A stretch of DNA of 64,000 nucleotides, taken from positions 1,734,001 to 1,798,000 of the forward strand of contig NC_045141.1 of the NCBI RefSeq assembly GCF_008831285.2, in the 5' to 3' direction. Every line of letters begins with the position of its first letter. The first letter of the stretch is position 1. A program made the position numbers and the translations under genes. Below the pieces are notes generated by a model. It saw only the letters and a program-made list of their open reading frames with translations. It was not told where the DNA came from and did not search any database. Below, one piece after another: positions 46,499-61,151 of this stretch. The DNA is from Nymphaea colorata. Lineage: Eukaryota > Streptophyta > Magnoliopsida > Nymphaeales > Nymphaeaceae.

Positions 46499-47532
46499 TG
46501 TCTTTTGCCTATTAATTCCAAGGTCTTTGCAGTATTCGAGGAAGAAGTGTATTCTCCTCCTCGATCAGACCTTATGATTTTGATATTCCTTCCAAGTTGT
46601 CTCTCGACTTCAGATTTGTATTCCTTGAATTTCTCAAGTGCTTCAGATTTATATCTGATTAAGTATATGTAACCAAATCTTGAGAAGTCGTCATTAAAAG
46701 TTATGAAATATAACTTGCCACTATGAGTTTGGATCCTGAAAGGTCCACAGATATCAGTATGAATTATCTCTAATAACTCAGTGGCCCGAATTACTTCAGA
46801 TGGAAATGGTTTCCTTGTCATTTTTTCATATACACATGACTCGCATTTCGCAAAATCATTTATATTTATGTCAGGTATTAAACCTTGTTGTGCTAGAGTC
46901 TACATATTTTTTATGCTAATATAGCTTAATCTTTCATGCCATAAGTTTACATTCACACTCATTGCACAATCGAAATAAGCAGAACTTGAAGCTTCATTCA
47001 TGTCATTCAGTTTGAACATACCATGTTCTTTTACAAATTTTTCACCAAACAGGAACCTTCCATGTTTTCCCACTGTTACTTTCCCTGGAATAAAACGTAC
47101 TTCAAAACCTTTCTCAGTTAGTGCGGGAACTGACACTGGATTCCTCCTCATGAAGGGGACATACAAAACTTCGTTAAGTACAACACTTGTACCCCCAACA
47201 TTTAGACGATATGCCCCAATTCTTATGACATCACAATAAGAATTGTTTCCCATATAGACTTTGTGGGTTCCTGGACTCAGATTTTCCATGTGGATCACTC
47301 CTTCTTTCGTCTTTGCAATGTGACGAGTTGCGCATGAATCGACTCACCATCCAGTTAGATCTCCATCTGCAAACAAACATTCTGACACTACATAGATGAC
47401 TTCTCTGTCAGAGTCCCCTTGAGGCTTCCTTCTGTTGTAGTTTCTCCGACCAATGTTGTCTTTCTTACTCGAGAATTTTGTCCTGCAATTCTTCTTTATA
47501 TGTCCAGGCTTCCCGCATCTGTAGCATTTCAC
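46441..47532 (-). pseudogene. Copia gag knuckle, protease, pre-integrase and integrase core
   Basis: Three consecutive minus frames. 47532-47344 holds the CCHC knuckle CYRCGKPGHIKKNC. After a TGA, VDSCATRHIA marks the protease site: the catalytic Asp is present, but the Gly of D-S-G is Cys. 47298-46900 continues through LWHERLSYIS, where the second His of the integrase zinc finger is Tyr, to a TAG. 46821-46441 holds IHTDICGP and SDRGGEY with two catalytic Asp residues. A frameshift near 46500 separates it from the catalytic Glu in the next frame. The enzyme would insert element DNA. Confidence 0.87.
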
Positions 47533-47643
47533 TACAGTTCTTTGAGATTTCTTAGTACCTGCATAATTGCTCTTGAACTTGCCATCGTTTCGATTTTTAA
47601 ATTGTTTTGGTTTTATAGGTACATGACTACCAGCAGGTTTTTC

Positions 47644-48270
47644 CTAGACTGTCATCAACTCTGCTCTATTTCTCTTGGTCAGACGTTGTTGCTGTAGAGC
47701 TAACTGTATATGAAGCTTTTCTAAAGTAAGAGTATCAAATTGAACACTCAAAGCAGTAACTGCCATATCCCAAGAAGGAGGTAGGTTGTTCAGGATTATG
47801 CTGATCTGCATATTATCAGATATGACATTCCCTACCACGGCTAAATCTTTAGCCATGACCAACATCTTATTAACATGGTCCATTACATTATATGACTCTT
47901 TCATCCTATAGGAATTGTATTGTTCTTGCAGTAGCTGTATGTGCATCGCAGTCATAGTATTGTATTTAGAAGCGATAGTATCAAACATATCATTGGCAGT
48001 TGGACAATCCTCAAAGACTCTGATTTGATCATCTTCCATAAGGGCTAACATAATAGTTTTAACCATTAGATCATCAGAAGAAAATAGCTCATATGTCTTT
48101 TTCTCTTGATCTGTGTGTTTGTCTCTTAAAATTGGAAAAGGCTCGTTGATCACATAAACGAGTCTTTCTAAGGTCTAGGCCAACATTATTCTACGCTTCC
48201 ATGCATGGAAATTTGTCCCATTCAGTTTTTCAGTCTTAGCTAATTCAGAAGCTCCGACTCTTGATGTCAT
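47644..48270 (-). pseudogene. Copia gag (UBN2-type), broken by stops
   Basis: The start codon is at 48270, 22 bp from the primer site, reading MTSRVGASELAKTEKLNGTN and FHAWKRRIMLA. A TAG follows (48177-48175). The frame then reopens with the gag helical domain: VKTIMLALMEDDQIRVFEDC, YNTMTAMHIQLLQEQYNSYR, ILNNLPPSWDMAVTAL and QRLTKRNRAELMTV, up to a TAG at 47646. Gag forms the cytoplasmic particle. The zinc knuckle follows beyond the second stop. Confidence 0.85.
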
Positions 48271-48291
48271 TTTTGAGATCGAAAAACCAAT

Positions 48292-48303
48292 GCTCTGATA
48301 CCA
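48292..48303 (-). other. Copia primer-binding site (initiator tRNA-Met)
   Basis: The minus strand reads TGGTATCAGAGC, a perfect match to the common plant primer site, one base from the 5' LTR. Confidence 0.93.
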
Positions 48304-48304
48304 C

Positions 48305-48644
48305 TGTTAGACTTTTTGCTATGCAGCAGAAAACTCCCTTTGTGGATGCAGCAAGATCTCCAGCGTCCCCTGTGAAGAACAGCAAACAAGAGCAAGAGGA
48401 AGAGGAAGAGAGAGAAGACAAGTCAGTTTTTGGGGTTTTCTTCCAAAGGACTTCTCACGGATGATTAATCTTGAGAGTTTGCTAGGAATTTAAAGCCCAA
48501 CCCTTTAGGTTTTCCCCAAACCCTAGCTGCGGTTACGTGTGAGATTTCTTAGGAGATATTTTAGGAGCACTTTTAGATTAAAATCTAGTAACTGCTTTGC
48601 AGTTACTAGATATTCGGATAGGGCTCAATGGCCACTATCCAACA
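48305..48644 (-). repeat. Copia 5' LTR
   Basis: 340 bp, nearly the same as 43717-44042, with TG..CA ends and GAAAA target duplication outside. Confidence 0.94.
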
Positions 48645-48755
48645 GAAAAGGCTGCTGCGGCTGCGAGAGGCGAGTGAGCGAAGAGGCAGCGAAACGCGAC
48701 CGTGTCCTAACGGTCCAAAAAAAAACTCCGGAAACTTATTTCCACTCCTCTGGGT

Positions 48756-48783
48756 GGAATAATGTTTCCGGAAACATTATTCC
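48756..48783. repeat. Perfect 28-bp palindrome near the Harbinger right end
   Basis: The sequence centred on TTTCCGGAAA reads identically on both strands for 28 bp (GGAATAATG..CATTATTCC). Similar words recur around it. It may be a subterminal transposase site or a snap-back structure. Confidence 0.85.
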
Positions 48784-49098
48784 GGAATCGTTTCTGAATC
48801 GACCTGAATGGTCGAAAAAATAATTCTGGGTATCAGGAATTTTTTTTTAAATTTAAATAATTTTCCTCAGCTACAGTAGAATCGCTGGGTATCAAACGCC
48901 CCTTAAGTAAATACTAAAAAAAGATTGGCAGTCTTTTTTGCCTTTATCCAAAAATCACTTTTTTGTCGTCATGTTACATAAGCACCTTTTACCAGGGGGA
49001 CATTTTTATCATGTTACAACCGAGCATTGAGATCGGTGGTTTGCCGTCGAGCATAAACCTGCCTCGCGAAAAGGGGGTAGGACGGACGGGAAGGACTG

Positions 49099-49215
49099 AT
49101 GATCGGTCAAATGTCGCAGGAAGGTAGTCGGGCGCTGCGTCCATGGCTCCTGGATTTGCTCCCTTTCCTGGTCGTCGCTCTCGTCGTCGTCCATCTTCTC
49201 GCATTCGTAACCTTC

Positions 49216-49259
<44 letters not shown>

Positions 49260-49352
49260 ATCTCCCTTGGCATTCTCGTACCCGTCTATCAGGTTTACTG
49301 GATTTACAAATTGGCTACTGAGAAGCAACCTCAAAGGAGGAAGACCCAGTAA
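49099..49352 (+). CDS. Small single-pass membrane protein gene, two exons
   Basis: Best-supported host gene. Exon 1 is 49099-49206, an 86-bp GT..AG intron 49207-49292, and exon 2 49293-49352 (TAA). The join is between codons. The product is 55 residues from the ATG at 49099 or 51 from the ATG at 49111 (MSQEGS.., the likelier start by resemblance). Order: short polar start, LRPW, one hydrophobic segment of about 20 residues, then an aromatic YWIYKL and a basic tail TEKQPQRRKTQ. The layout suggests a single-pass membrane protein with a cytosolic basic tail. It resembles, from memory, a small conserved plant membrane protein of unknown function. The intron is largely a (CT)n run serving as a long polypyrimidine tract, and ignoring it gives two false Ser-Leu repeat frames. 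The Harbinger/copia nest ends about 200 bp upstream. Confidence 0.72.
49228..49257. repeat. (CT)n microsatellite inside the 86-bp intron
   Basis: About 15 CT units fill much of the intron before the acceptor CTATCAG, so length variation here changes intron size and the polypyrimidine tract. Confidence 0.92.
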
Positions 49353-49369
49353 ATATGAAAGCCTGTGAG

Positions 49370-51039
49370 TTATGCTTTTTGCGTTCTCAGCCTATTCCCA
49401 TCTTTTATTCTTTCTTTCTCGCGATTTAAGGTCTCGTTTATTTTCTCCAGGAAAGGATGAACTATGTGTTTGTTCGTTGGACTCGTATAGCTTTAATTAA
49501 ATTGGTTTCTTTTCTATTCATTTGTGGAGAAAGATCGAAGGGACTTGAGATTTTGTTTGCCATTGTTCGATTGTCATGTTTTTGGGTTCAGTCTGATGGC
49601 ACTGCTACTGTTTGGCTGAGGTGAAACCCATTTTTCGCACCAAGAACATAATCAAGTACTTACTTCTATACTGCACCAAGTAGAAGGCAAGAGCTTAGCC
49701 AAGTGTAGATCAGGCCTCTAAGTGCTTTTACTTACCAATGCCAACCACAATAAAGACCATTCCTGAATATTGGACGTAATCTGTAATACTTGTTGTTGAT
49801 TTCTATTGGAAGAAAATACTACTTTGGTTTGCAAAAAATATTCAGTAACTTAGCTTATTCTGCACTGATTGGATGGAAACTTTACCAATATTCAGCAATT
49901 TTTCTTTCCCTTGGCATGGGAAGAATTGGGTTGAAAGTGTGGCTTGTGGCGGGAATAAATAGAAGATTGAAACCTTTGAGCTGGTGCAAGGGAAGGAAAA
50001 AGTGATGGCATTTAAGATGAGTGAGTTATATAAAATTACCGATAGGCAGAAGAGAGCAAGTTATTGATGTGAGATGGCCAAGAAAAGGGTTGCCCATTTA
50101 CAATTCAAATTTTCTTTACAGAGAGAACGAAACTAAAATAATTGATGGACTTACCTAAGAAAGCAGACATATGGTGCTTTTTTACAGAGAGGCTTGCCTA
50201 TGACCAAAGTGGAGTATGGAAGCTGAGAAGCAAGCAATTCAGATTGTTTATTAGTTGGAACTCTAAAATTGGCTCTTAGTCAAGTCATGGTCTAATTCAT
50301 GCAGATTTTGTCGTCAATTGTAGGATAGCTTGTTTCATTTGAAACTCATATAAGTGTTGGTTCCTGTACTGAGTTATAGTACTGCTAATGCCACTTAGGA
50401 TCTAAAAAGACTCCACCAAAGTTTTTCATGCCGCAACTTTTAAAACAATAATTTGTAAAGCCCAAGCCAAGGCACAGTCAAAATATAAATTAAATTATTT
50501 TTGCCTGTTTTTTACGTTATTTTTAGTTTGAAGTTAAAACTTTAAATTGTTTATCGTCATTTCCATCATTACTAAAATGCCATCTTTTTATCTAGTTATT
50601 TTTATGTTTTCTTATCATTTTTTTCTAAATATTTAGGGTTTTTCTTTTTTAAAAAAATTGCAGATTTTTTTCCCAAGATTTTCAGCTTTGCCGAAAATAC
50701 CTGAAGAAAACGTATAGAACCCATGAAACATATTTGTGACTATGTATACACACACACACACACACGCACACACACACAAACACAAACACACACACCAGAA
50801 ATATGCATGTGGAGTTGAGACCAAGTCAGCAAGGTCAACTTGCTCAATAATTCAGAATGATTTTTTTCTTTTACTTGTAGCTTTCTTAATTTCAATTGCA
50901 TACTGCATATTTTTCCTGTTTACATGTCTCATAAGAAATGGCAAAGTACCATATATTTTTAAAGAAGGCAATCCATGGCATGTGTGCGTCTTTTATTTTC
51001 AAAGGGCAGACATGGGCAGGTGATTATCCATATGCATTT
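49370..51039. other. 3' flank of the small gene, no further gene recognised
   Basis: AT-rich. GTGAGTTATG just past the stop codon could be a 3'-UTR splice donor, but no acceptor exon was identified. It contains a (CA)n run at 50747-50796. Confidence 0.4.
50747..50796. repeat. (CA)n microsatellite
   Basis: Interrupted CA repeat; the His-Thr repeat frames through it are artefacts. Confidence 0.95.
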
Positions 51040-51381
51040 TGTTCAGGAAGAAAGAGAAATTGAGAATGGAAAGAAAAATAGGAAATTTGTAGATTATCTG
51101 GTGAAATTATAGTCTTCCACTTCCCACTTTTTCGGGTGAGCAGGAGGGTTAACAACCCACGGTTTAGAAAAGAGGCAGAACATCCCTCCCCCCTCCAGTC
51201 CCCCTGCCTTTGAGATCCTGGGCAGCTGGGCTGCATCAATGTCAGCGATAGCAGCCGTTGCACGCTTTAAATTAAGTGCCTCATCTCACCACTTAAGACA
51301 TAGAGACGTAACATCCAAGAGAATCGAACTAGAGACCTCCCTTTTCATAGGCCTCTAGCTTGATCAGCTATACTATGCCCC
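51040..51381 (-). mobile_element. tRNA-derived SINE-like element
   Basis: On the minus strand the head (51381-51310) is tRNA-like. It reads GGGGCATAGTATAGCTGATC, with A-box-like sequence, and AGTTCGATTCTC matches the B box about 40 bp later. An unrelated, GC-richer body follows. Such elements are transcribed by RNA polymerase III. The tail and target duplication could not be recognised, so the 51040 limit is approximate. The tRNA part lacks convincing cloverleaf ends, so it is not called as a tRNA gene. Confidence 0.5.
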
Positions 51382-51579
51382 TTGACGCTTCACTTGCTAC
51401 AAAATAGGCTATTAATATCCTAAAAGTCTTGCATGTTCTTGGACCTCTAATGGATTTTCCTCTAGTGATATCTAAGCATGGTAAAACAGTGGGAGATGAG
51501 AGGCATTGCTGGCTATGTCGCACGGGTGTGGATGCTGGTGTGGCACATCCCAAAAAAATTGGGTGCGACAGTGCGGCAA

Positions 51580-51602
51580 ATGTTTTATATATATATATAT
51601 GT
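51580..51602. repeat. (TA)n microsatellite
   Basis: Short perfect TA run. Confidence 0.85.
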
Positions 51603-51905
51603 AATTATATGGTTTTTTATGAGCTTAATTCATCCTTTTTTTGCTCTTATTACTGTCAATAAAGAAAGAGGATTGGAGAGAGAAGAAAAAAAAGGGAAAT
51701 TTTTTTTGAAAGCAAATAGAATAGGGTAAGGTTGTGGTGCGAACCAGAGCTGCATCCACATTGCGTCGATGGGTGATCTCTGTTTTTGAAGAGTCCATGT
51801 GACACAGATTGCTGGATGTGGGAACAATATATCCATTTAGATTCTGATACGAAGATCAAGACTTAATCTTGGAGCCGTATCTCATTCTTCATGCAAGAAA
51901 CATTG

Positions 51906-52554
51906 TTGGCAAACTCGTGATTTGGACTCGGATCAGGCTGAATACCCAATCACCAGGTTAGAGAGTTGAGTCGGCAACTTGACTGGGTTAGGTCATAAAT
52001 TTTTATAGTGAATTTTTTTATAAATAAATGAAGAAGATAAGTTTGTAGGAACTTCATGTTTGACTTTTTTCATCAACATAACCTGTAATATGAGTATTTA
52101 GGTTTGTTTAGTAAAGTTTTTCACAATTCAAAAAACAATGACAAAATAGACCATGTATTAGTTGACAATCTTAGCTGACTCGGTGAGACTTGACTCATGA
52201 CCTAATAAATGGATGATCCCATTGTCACAAAAAACGTGTACAGGTATTATACGGCGAGGAAATAGATGGGTATAGTATGGTAAAGTTGTATATCTCGGGA
52301 ATCAAACGGAAAAATTTAAAACATTTAATAAATCTTAAAAATTAAAAAAATTAAAAATTAATAAAAAACGAAAAAAAAGGTAAAAACAGGAAAAAAACGT
52401 ATAATACGGGTATCATACGGGTATTATATGCATTTTTTGTTTTTTGGTGTTTTTTTCAAAAAAACCCGTTTTTTTCACATTTTATACAGCTGACTTGTTT
52501 TTCACGTTTTAGCCGACTCAGGTGACTCGCAACTCGGGTCCGCGAGTTTACCAA
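51906..52554. mobile_element. MITE-like element with imperfect terminal inverted repeats
   Basis: The left end reads TTGGCAAACTCGTGATTTGG. The right end, inverted, reads TTGGTAAACTCGCGGACCCG, with further GACTCGG / GACTCAGG words on both sides. The interior is AT-rich and non-coding, with CGTATAATACGGGTAT and ATACGGGTATTATATG words near 52400. No clear target duplication was found, so the superfamily is undetermined. It is non-autonomous. Confidence 0.55.
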
Positions 52555-52690
52555 CTATGGCAAGAATAACCTTGTTCATGTTTTTTTATGCTACACTTGC
52601 AAAACATCTTCAACCAAATCCCTTTTTCTCTTTTGCTGGTTCATGTTGAAACTTGAGGCTGACGATTAGGCATGTAGTACATAGTGTCCC

Positions 52691-53175
52691 ACTTCTTAAA
52701 ACTAGAGCATATGCTGTACAACTTAAATCTGTTTATCTTTTTTGATCATTGGCAGATTTTTTTTGTATGAGGAATTATTTATTAGATTTTTTGTGTATAG
52801 TCACTTACATTTTTGTCGCTATTTCAATTATTGTTAAATTTTGCCTGTACAGGGAACTATTTGTTCAATTTCTTGTGTATTGGTAATCTATGCTTTTGTT
52901 AACAAGATCAAGCATGTGATAATTTTTTTCTCACTTCTTAAATATAGAGCATATGCTGTACAACTTAAGTCTGTTTATCTTTTTCGATCATTGGTAGAAA
53001 TTTTTTGTATGAGGAATTATTTATTAGATTTTTTGTTTATAGTAATTTATATTTTTGTTGCTATTTCAACTATTGTTAATTTTTGCCTGTAGAGGGACTA
53101 TTTGTTTGATTTCTTATGTATTGGTAATCTATGCTTTTGTTAATAAGATCAAACATGTGATAATTTTTCATATTC
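52691..53175. repeat. Tandem duplication, unit about 242 bp
   Basis: Two highly similar direct copies (from 52691 and 52933), each with ACTTCTTAAA, AGAGCATATGCTGTACAACT, GATCATTGG.AGA, ATGAGGAATTATTTATTAGA and TATGCTTTTGTTAA.AAGATC. Short frames recur in both copies but have no recognisable function. Confidence 0.92.
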
Positions 53176-55383
53176 TCCTTTGGCTGTTTTATGTTGCAGT
53201 GTACGTTGGAACAACATGTTTTCTTGATGTAAATGCTATACGGTCAACCTTTAGCTTACCATCATCAACCTCTTGAGTTGGTTATTCAACAGGATGTTAT
53301 GGCACTACCACTTCTGCAGTATGTCTCTCCATCTAGACAACTTGCACTTTAATTGTCATTTTTATTTTCAATTTTCCTTATTGTAATTTTTTCTTTTCAC
53401 TTCCTTGTTAAAGTATGAAACAGAAATCTTTGAGACACCCTTTGAAAGTTCATGTATGTAACTCTTGAATGTTTTGTTATCTCAAAGATATGCACCGCCA
53501 ATTTGCAAACCATGTGAAACTAGTGGGTTAATTTCAATACTTGTCGCTGTGCTCTTCACACTATTCGATTTGCCTGATCCTGAAGCTGGTTTATTCTTCT
53601 AGCAGCCTAATATTGACGGAAAACAAAACACCCATTCTTGACATCTAAAAACAACTTGTGACAGTCTTAACTTCATTCAATGTCAGCTCCCAAATTGTGG
53701 CAAGCAGCAAACATAAAGCCTCAAAATGGATTCATTGCAGTATGGCTGACTGGCTGTTACTATTTGTTTTGGCTTCGTGCAGGTAAGTTAAAGCCTGCAA
53801 TCCTAGCTGGAGATCTGCTCCTATAGTTAGCTCACCCTCACATGATAAATAAAGTAACTATCACTATCATCATAAATAAAGTAACCATCAACATTGAAAA
53901 ATTGATGCAGGATAACTATCCTTTGATATGTGTGATTGGTCTCGTTTTCATTTGTTTGTGACTTGGTTTCTCTTTTCTTTATTTAGTAGCATGGTTGCTT
54001 AATTTATCAGCTTTTAGTGTGGTTGTATGACTATGTGCAACAAATGTTTGATGCTATATTCACTTGACAAGTTTTGTGCATTATTCAACGAGCATGTCAA
54101 ATGAATTAAGGAGACTGTCTCTCCTGGCCATAGTTTTGTGCTTTCTGGCATCTCCACATTGTGGTCATTCCTGTTCCTGTTTCTGTAATTTCTCAGATAT
54201 ACCAGGAGTACCGTAAATGACCATTGAATCCCAGCCATACTCTCTTATCGCATTTATATCCTCTATCACGATTGCCTCCAATATCTTGCAAAAGTCAATG
54301 TTTTCATGGAGATTTTCCAAAGGACAGCACATTCATACTTTATTATGTAGAACATCTCAGAATTGCTAGACTGTCTGAAGTCCAACAGGTGATCCCCCAG
54401 CTTTTCAATGGAAAAAAGGAAATAATTCTGCTCTTATTTTGCAGTAGGCTGACCCTTTATTTCGTGCAGCACGATGGTCCTAATTGAGTGCTGCAAACCT
54501 TTTCATGGGCGTGCTAAGTTTTGCAGTTGCAGAAGCCTTTAAATGCAGAGTAGTAGCTACAAAAGGGAAAGAGAATTATATTGCGACTACAATGACTGAA
54601 CAAAAGAGACTTTCAAATCATATCTATTCTGTTCATGTTTAAGACCAACTTCAATTCAAAATCCAAATGTAAACCGTGCACCAGATTTTAGAACCCAATT
54701 GAGACGTAGGGTGGATGCCTGGTCGAACCACAGAATATGGGTTAGAATTGAATTTGAATATTCAAATGAAAATGCATTTCTTTATTACCTTAAAGTAAAT
54801 AGATACTATGAAAATAAAACGTGAACACCCAATCGTGAGATATTAAACATTGAATATGGCCCAAGCCCTGGAAACTAATCCAAAAGCTAAAGCCTAGGTA
54901 ATCTCTAATAAGAGAAGGTATGTTTCAATTTGCAGGGTTCACCACCTCTTGAACGCAGCCAGCAGCCACCGAGTGGATCCTTGGATCAGCTCAACCTCCT
55001 CTTGTGTCCAAGCACAAACAGCCAGAGAGAGAGAGAGAGAACAAAAACCAGCCTAGTTACTGGACTAACCATATATGAATTATAAAGAAAGGAAAGAAAT
55101 ATATGATGGTCTAGAGTTAATTCAAAATGTGAAGGAAAATAATGATTATATTCCTTGATGTGTTAGAAACTACATGGGAGCTTCAAAAATAAATAAATAA
55201 GCGGTTCCTTAAAATTCAAACACCAAAACCCGTTCACTGGTTTCTGTCAACTGCAGCAGTAGAATAAGATGCTGTGTTGGCTACAAATCTAGAAAAAGTG
55301 ATTCAGTAAATCCCAACTTTGGACCATCATTGCTGCATCATAATACATTACTATTAACCTAAAAGAAAAAAAAAATCTCCTAA
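53176..55383. other. No recognised gene
   Basis: AT-rich with short frames only. A short GA repeat lies near 55025-55040. Some segments could be distal untranslated exons of the small gene, but nothing in the sequence proves it. Confidence 0.4.
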
Positions 55384-55798
55384 GGGTCGTTTGACTCGCG
55401 TGGAACCAATGGAATTCTGTAATCATTATTCTCAGTTTTTAAAAATGAGAATTATATTATCAAGCAACGAATTTTGATTCTGGAATTGTAAGCTAATTCT
55501 AGAATCAAAATTCTAGAATTATGATCCCACCCTAGGGCGTGCAATCATGATTCCAGAATTCTAGGATCTTTTGATCTCTGTTTGAGGCACAGGCCATGAA
55601 AGCCTTAATTCATGACATTCAGAATTTTAATTCTCTTTTCATCAAACAAGTTATTTTTAATTCTACAATCAAAATTCCATACTATCAAATTCAAAGAAAA
55701 TTGAAACTAGAATTTTCATTCCAATTCCAGGTCGACGTGGAAATTTGGTTCTGGAATTTTGATTCTATAATCAAAATTCTAATGCGTCAAAAGCCCCC
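55384..55798. mobile_element. MITE-like element
   Basis: The left end is GGGTCGTTTGACTCGC and the right end, inverted, is GGGGGCTTTTGACGCATT, giving short imperfect inverted repeats. The interior is packed with repeated and inverted AGAATCAAAATTCTAGAATT-like words, so the single strand can fold extensively. The GTTTGA terminal style recalls Harbinger MITEs, and TAA precedes the left end, but a matching duplication on the right is not clear. Confidence 0.55.
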
Positions 55799-55889
55799 TT
55801 CAAGAAGTTCACTAGGGCTAGCAGACATGAACTGAACAACCAGGGTTTATAATAGGCCTGTTCCAATAAACTCTCTCCCCTTCGGTCTT

Positions 55890-60040
<4,151 letters not shown>

Positions 60041-60300
60041 TTCTGCCTCCTCCCCCATCCTAACCATAAGAAATGGCTCCTATGGTGGTGCAGGAAGAAA
60101 TGTAGGAGGAAAACGCGGGCAGTCATTTGGAGAATCATATTGTAGGAACAAAAATAAAATAAAGAGAAAATCTCCAAATAACTGTGTATATATTTCTGCC
60201 TCCTCCCCCATCCCAGCGATAAAAAATGGGCTCCTATGGTGGCGCAGGAAGAAATTTAGGAGGACAAGGCGGGCGGTCACTTGGAGAATCACATTTCATA
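60041..60300. repeat. Tandem duplication, unit about 153 bp
   Basis: Two direct copies start TTCTGCCTCCTCCCCCATCC at 60041 and 60194. Both continue with GGCTCCTATGGTGG.GCAGGA, TAGGAGGA and GGAGAATCA. Copies differ by point changes and indels. Origin unknown. Confidence 0.88.
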
Positions 60301-60660
60301 ACGTAGTTTGGTGTAATTTTGAAAATTTGGATATGTGGGTATGACAAATTTTATATTTTCAGAAATGATAAAATGAAAAAACACAAACAAAACTTTATTT
60401 ATAAGAAAAGTGGGAGGAAAATATGGAATGTTAGTGGATGGGAATATAGAATGTGGCACGGAAATATAAAAGAAGGGAAAAATCAAAATTACAGAAAAAT
60501 TAAGTTTGAAAATTAATTTTAAATATTTTAAAATGCAAGAGTACCCACGTACCAATATCGCCGTACCTACATACATACTGACACGAGTACCTGCACAAAT
60601 TAAACGTACCCCGTGTCACATAGGTTGGGAGCAAGGAAAACAAAGACTAGAAGTCCTACT

Positions 60661-61137
60661 TGTAAGATCATTTGGTGGGCCGACATATGTCTATGAGGAA
60701 TTTCAGACATTATAGCTGTCTTAATGTAAATATCCGCTTAAGTGATTGCATTTCAGGATATTACATCATTTTAGATGGTATGGGGTAATTTTTGAAATGT
60801 ATAGATACCGGTACGGAATTACGGACTCTTTGATGGGTGGAATCCGTAATTGTCCTTATTATAAAATGGTAGTGGTCCCTGGGGTCGTGCAATGGTTGCT
60901 TGAAACATTGGTTTCTAGGGTTTTCTTTTCCCCATCTGAGAGAGACCTCACGCGCGCCGCACGCACGTACCCTGGAAGACCCTGCTGCGATCTTCCCCTG
61001 CACTAGATCAGATGGATTCAGGTACGCTTTCGCTTCAGTTTAAGGTTTCATTTATTTCAATGATTTAGCATGAGCATGATCCTGTTTAGGGTATATACGT
61101 TTGGTTTTGTATATGCGTATGAGGAGAAATCCCAACA
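60661..61137 (+). repeat. Copia 5' LTR
   Basis: Starts TGTAAGATCATTTGGTGG and ends AATCCCAACA. 477 bp, matching the minus-strand copy at 8830-9275 throughout with indels. The primer site follows two bases later. Confidence 0.9.
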
Positions 61138-61139
61138 TT

Positions 61140-61151
61140 TGGTGTCAGAGC
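61140..61151 (+). other. Copia primer-binding site
   Basis: TGGTGTCAGAGC matches the common initiator-tRNA-Met site TGGTATCAGAGC at 11 of 12 positions, two bases after the LTR end. Confidence 0.88.

Larger units (their letters stand above)
43717..48644 (-). mobile_element. Complete-structure Ty1/copia retrotransposon, coding-defective
   Basis: Paired LTRs (43717-44042 and 48305-48644), a perfect 5-bp target duplication GAAAA (43712-43716, 48645-48649), a primer site and a polypurine tract define an entire 4928-bp element read on the minus strand. The order gag, protease, integrase, RT, RNase H identifies Ty1/copia. The LTRs differ mainly by a 9-bp and a 5-bp indel, with few substitutions visible, so insertion looks fairly recent. 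At least four in-frame stops and two frameshifts in gag-pol mean it cannot encode an intact polyprotein. It is nested in the Harbinger-type element at 41324-48902. Confidence 0.95.
41324..48902. mobile_element. Probable third PIF/Harbinger-type element containing a nested copia
   Basis: The left end begins GGGGCCGTTTGATGACC at 41324. The right end, inverted, begins GGGGCGTTTGATACCC at 48902. Both are flanked by TTA (41321-41323, 48903-48905). The inner ends are rich in palindromic words (GGAAATATATTTCC left, a 28-bp perfect palindrome right). Removing the nested copia leaves about 2.65 kb. No transposase was found. The terminal repeat is short and imperfect, so pairing the two ends is likely but not certain. 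Confidence 0.55.

Noticed and set aside
49107-49368. Single-exon frames with Ser-Leu or Arg-Glu repeats over the small gene
   Set aside because: They read through the (CT)n intron; the spliced two-exon model is better.
50633-51023. Frames with His-Thr or Cys-Val repeats
   Set aside because: Translation of the CA microsatellite.
51310-51381. tRNA gene
   Set aside because: A and B boxes are present, but the acceptor and anticodon stems do not pair convincingly; treated as a SINE head.
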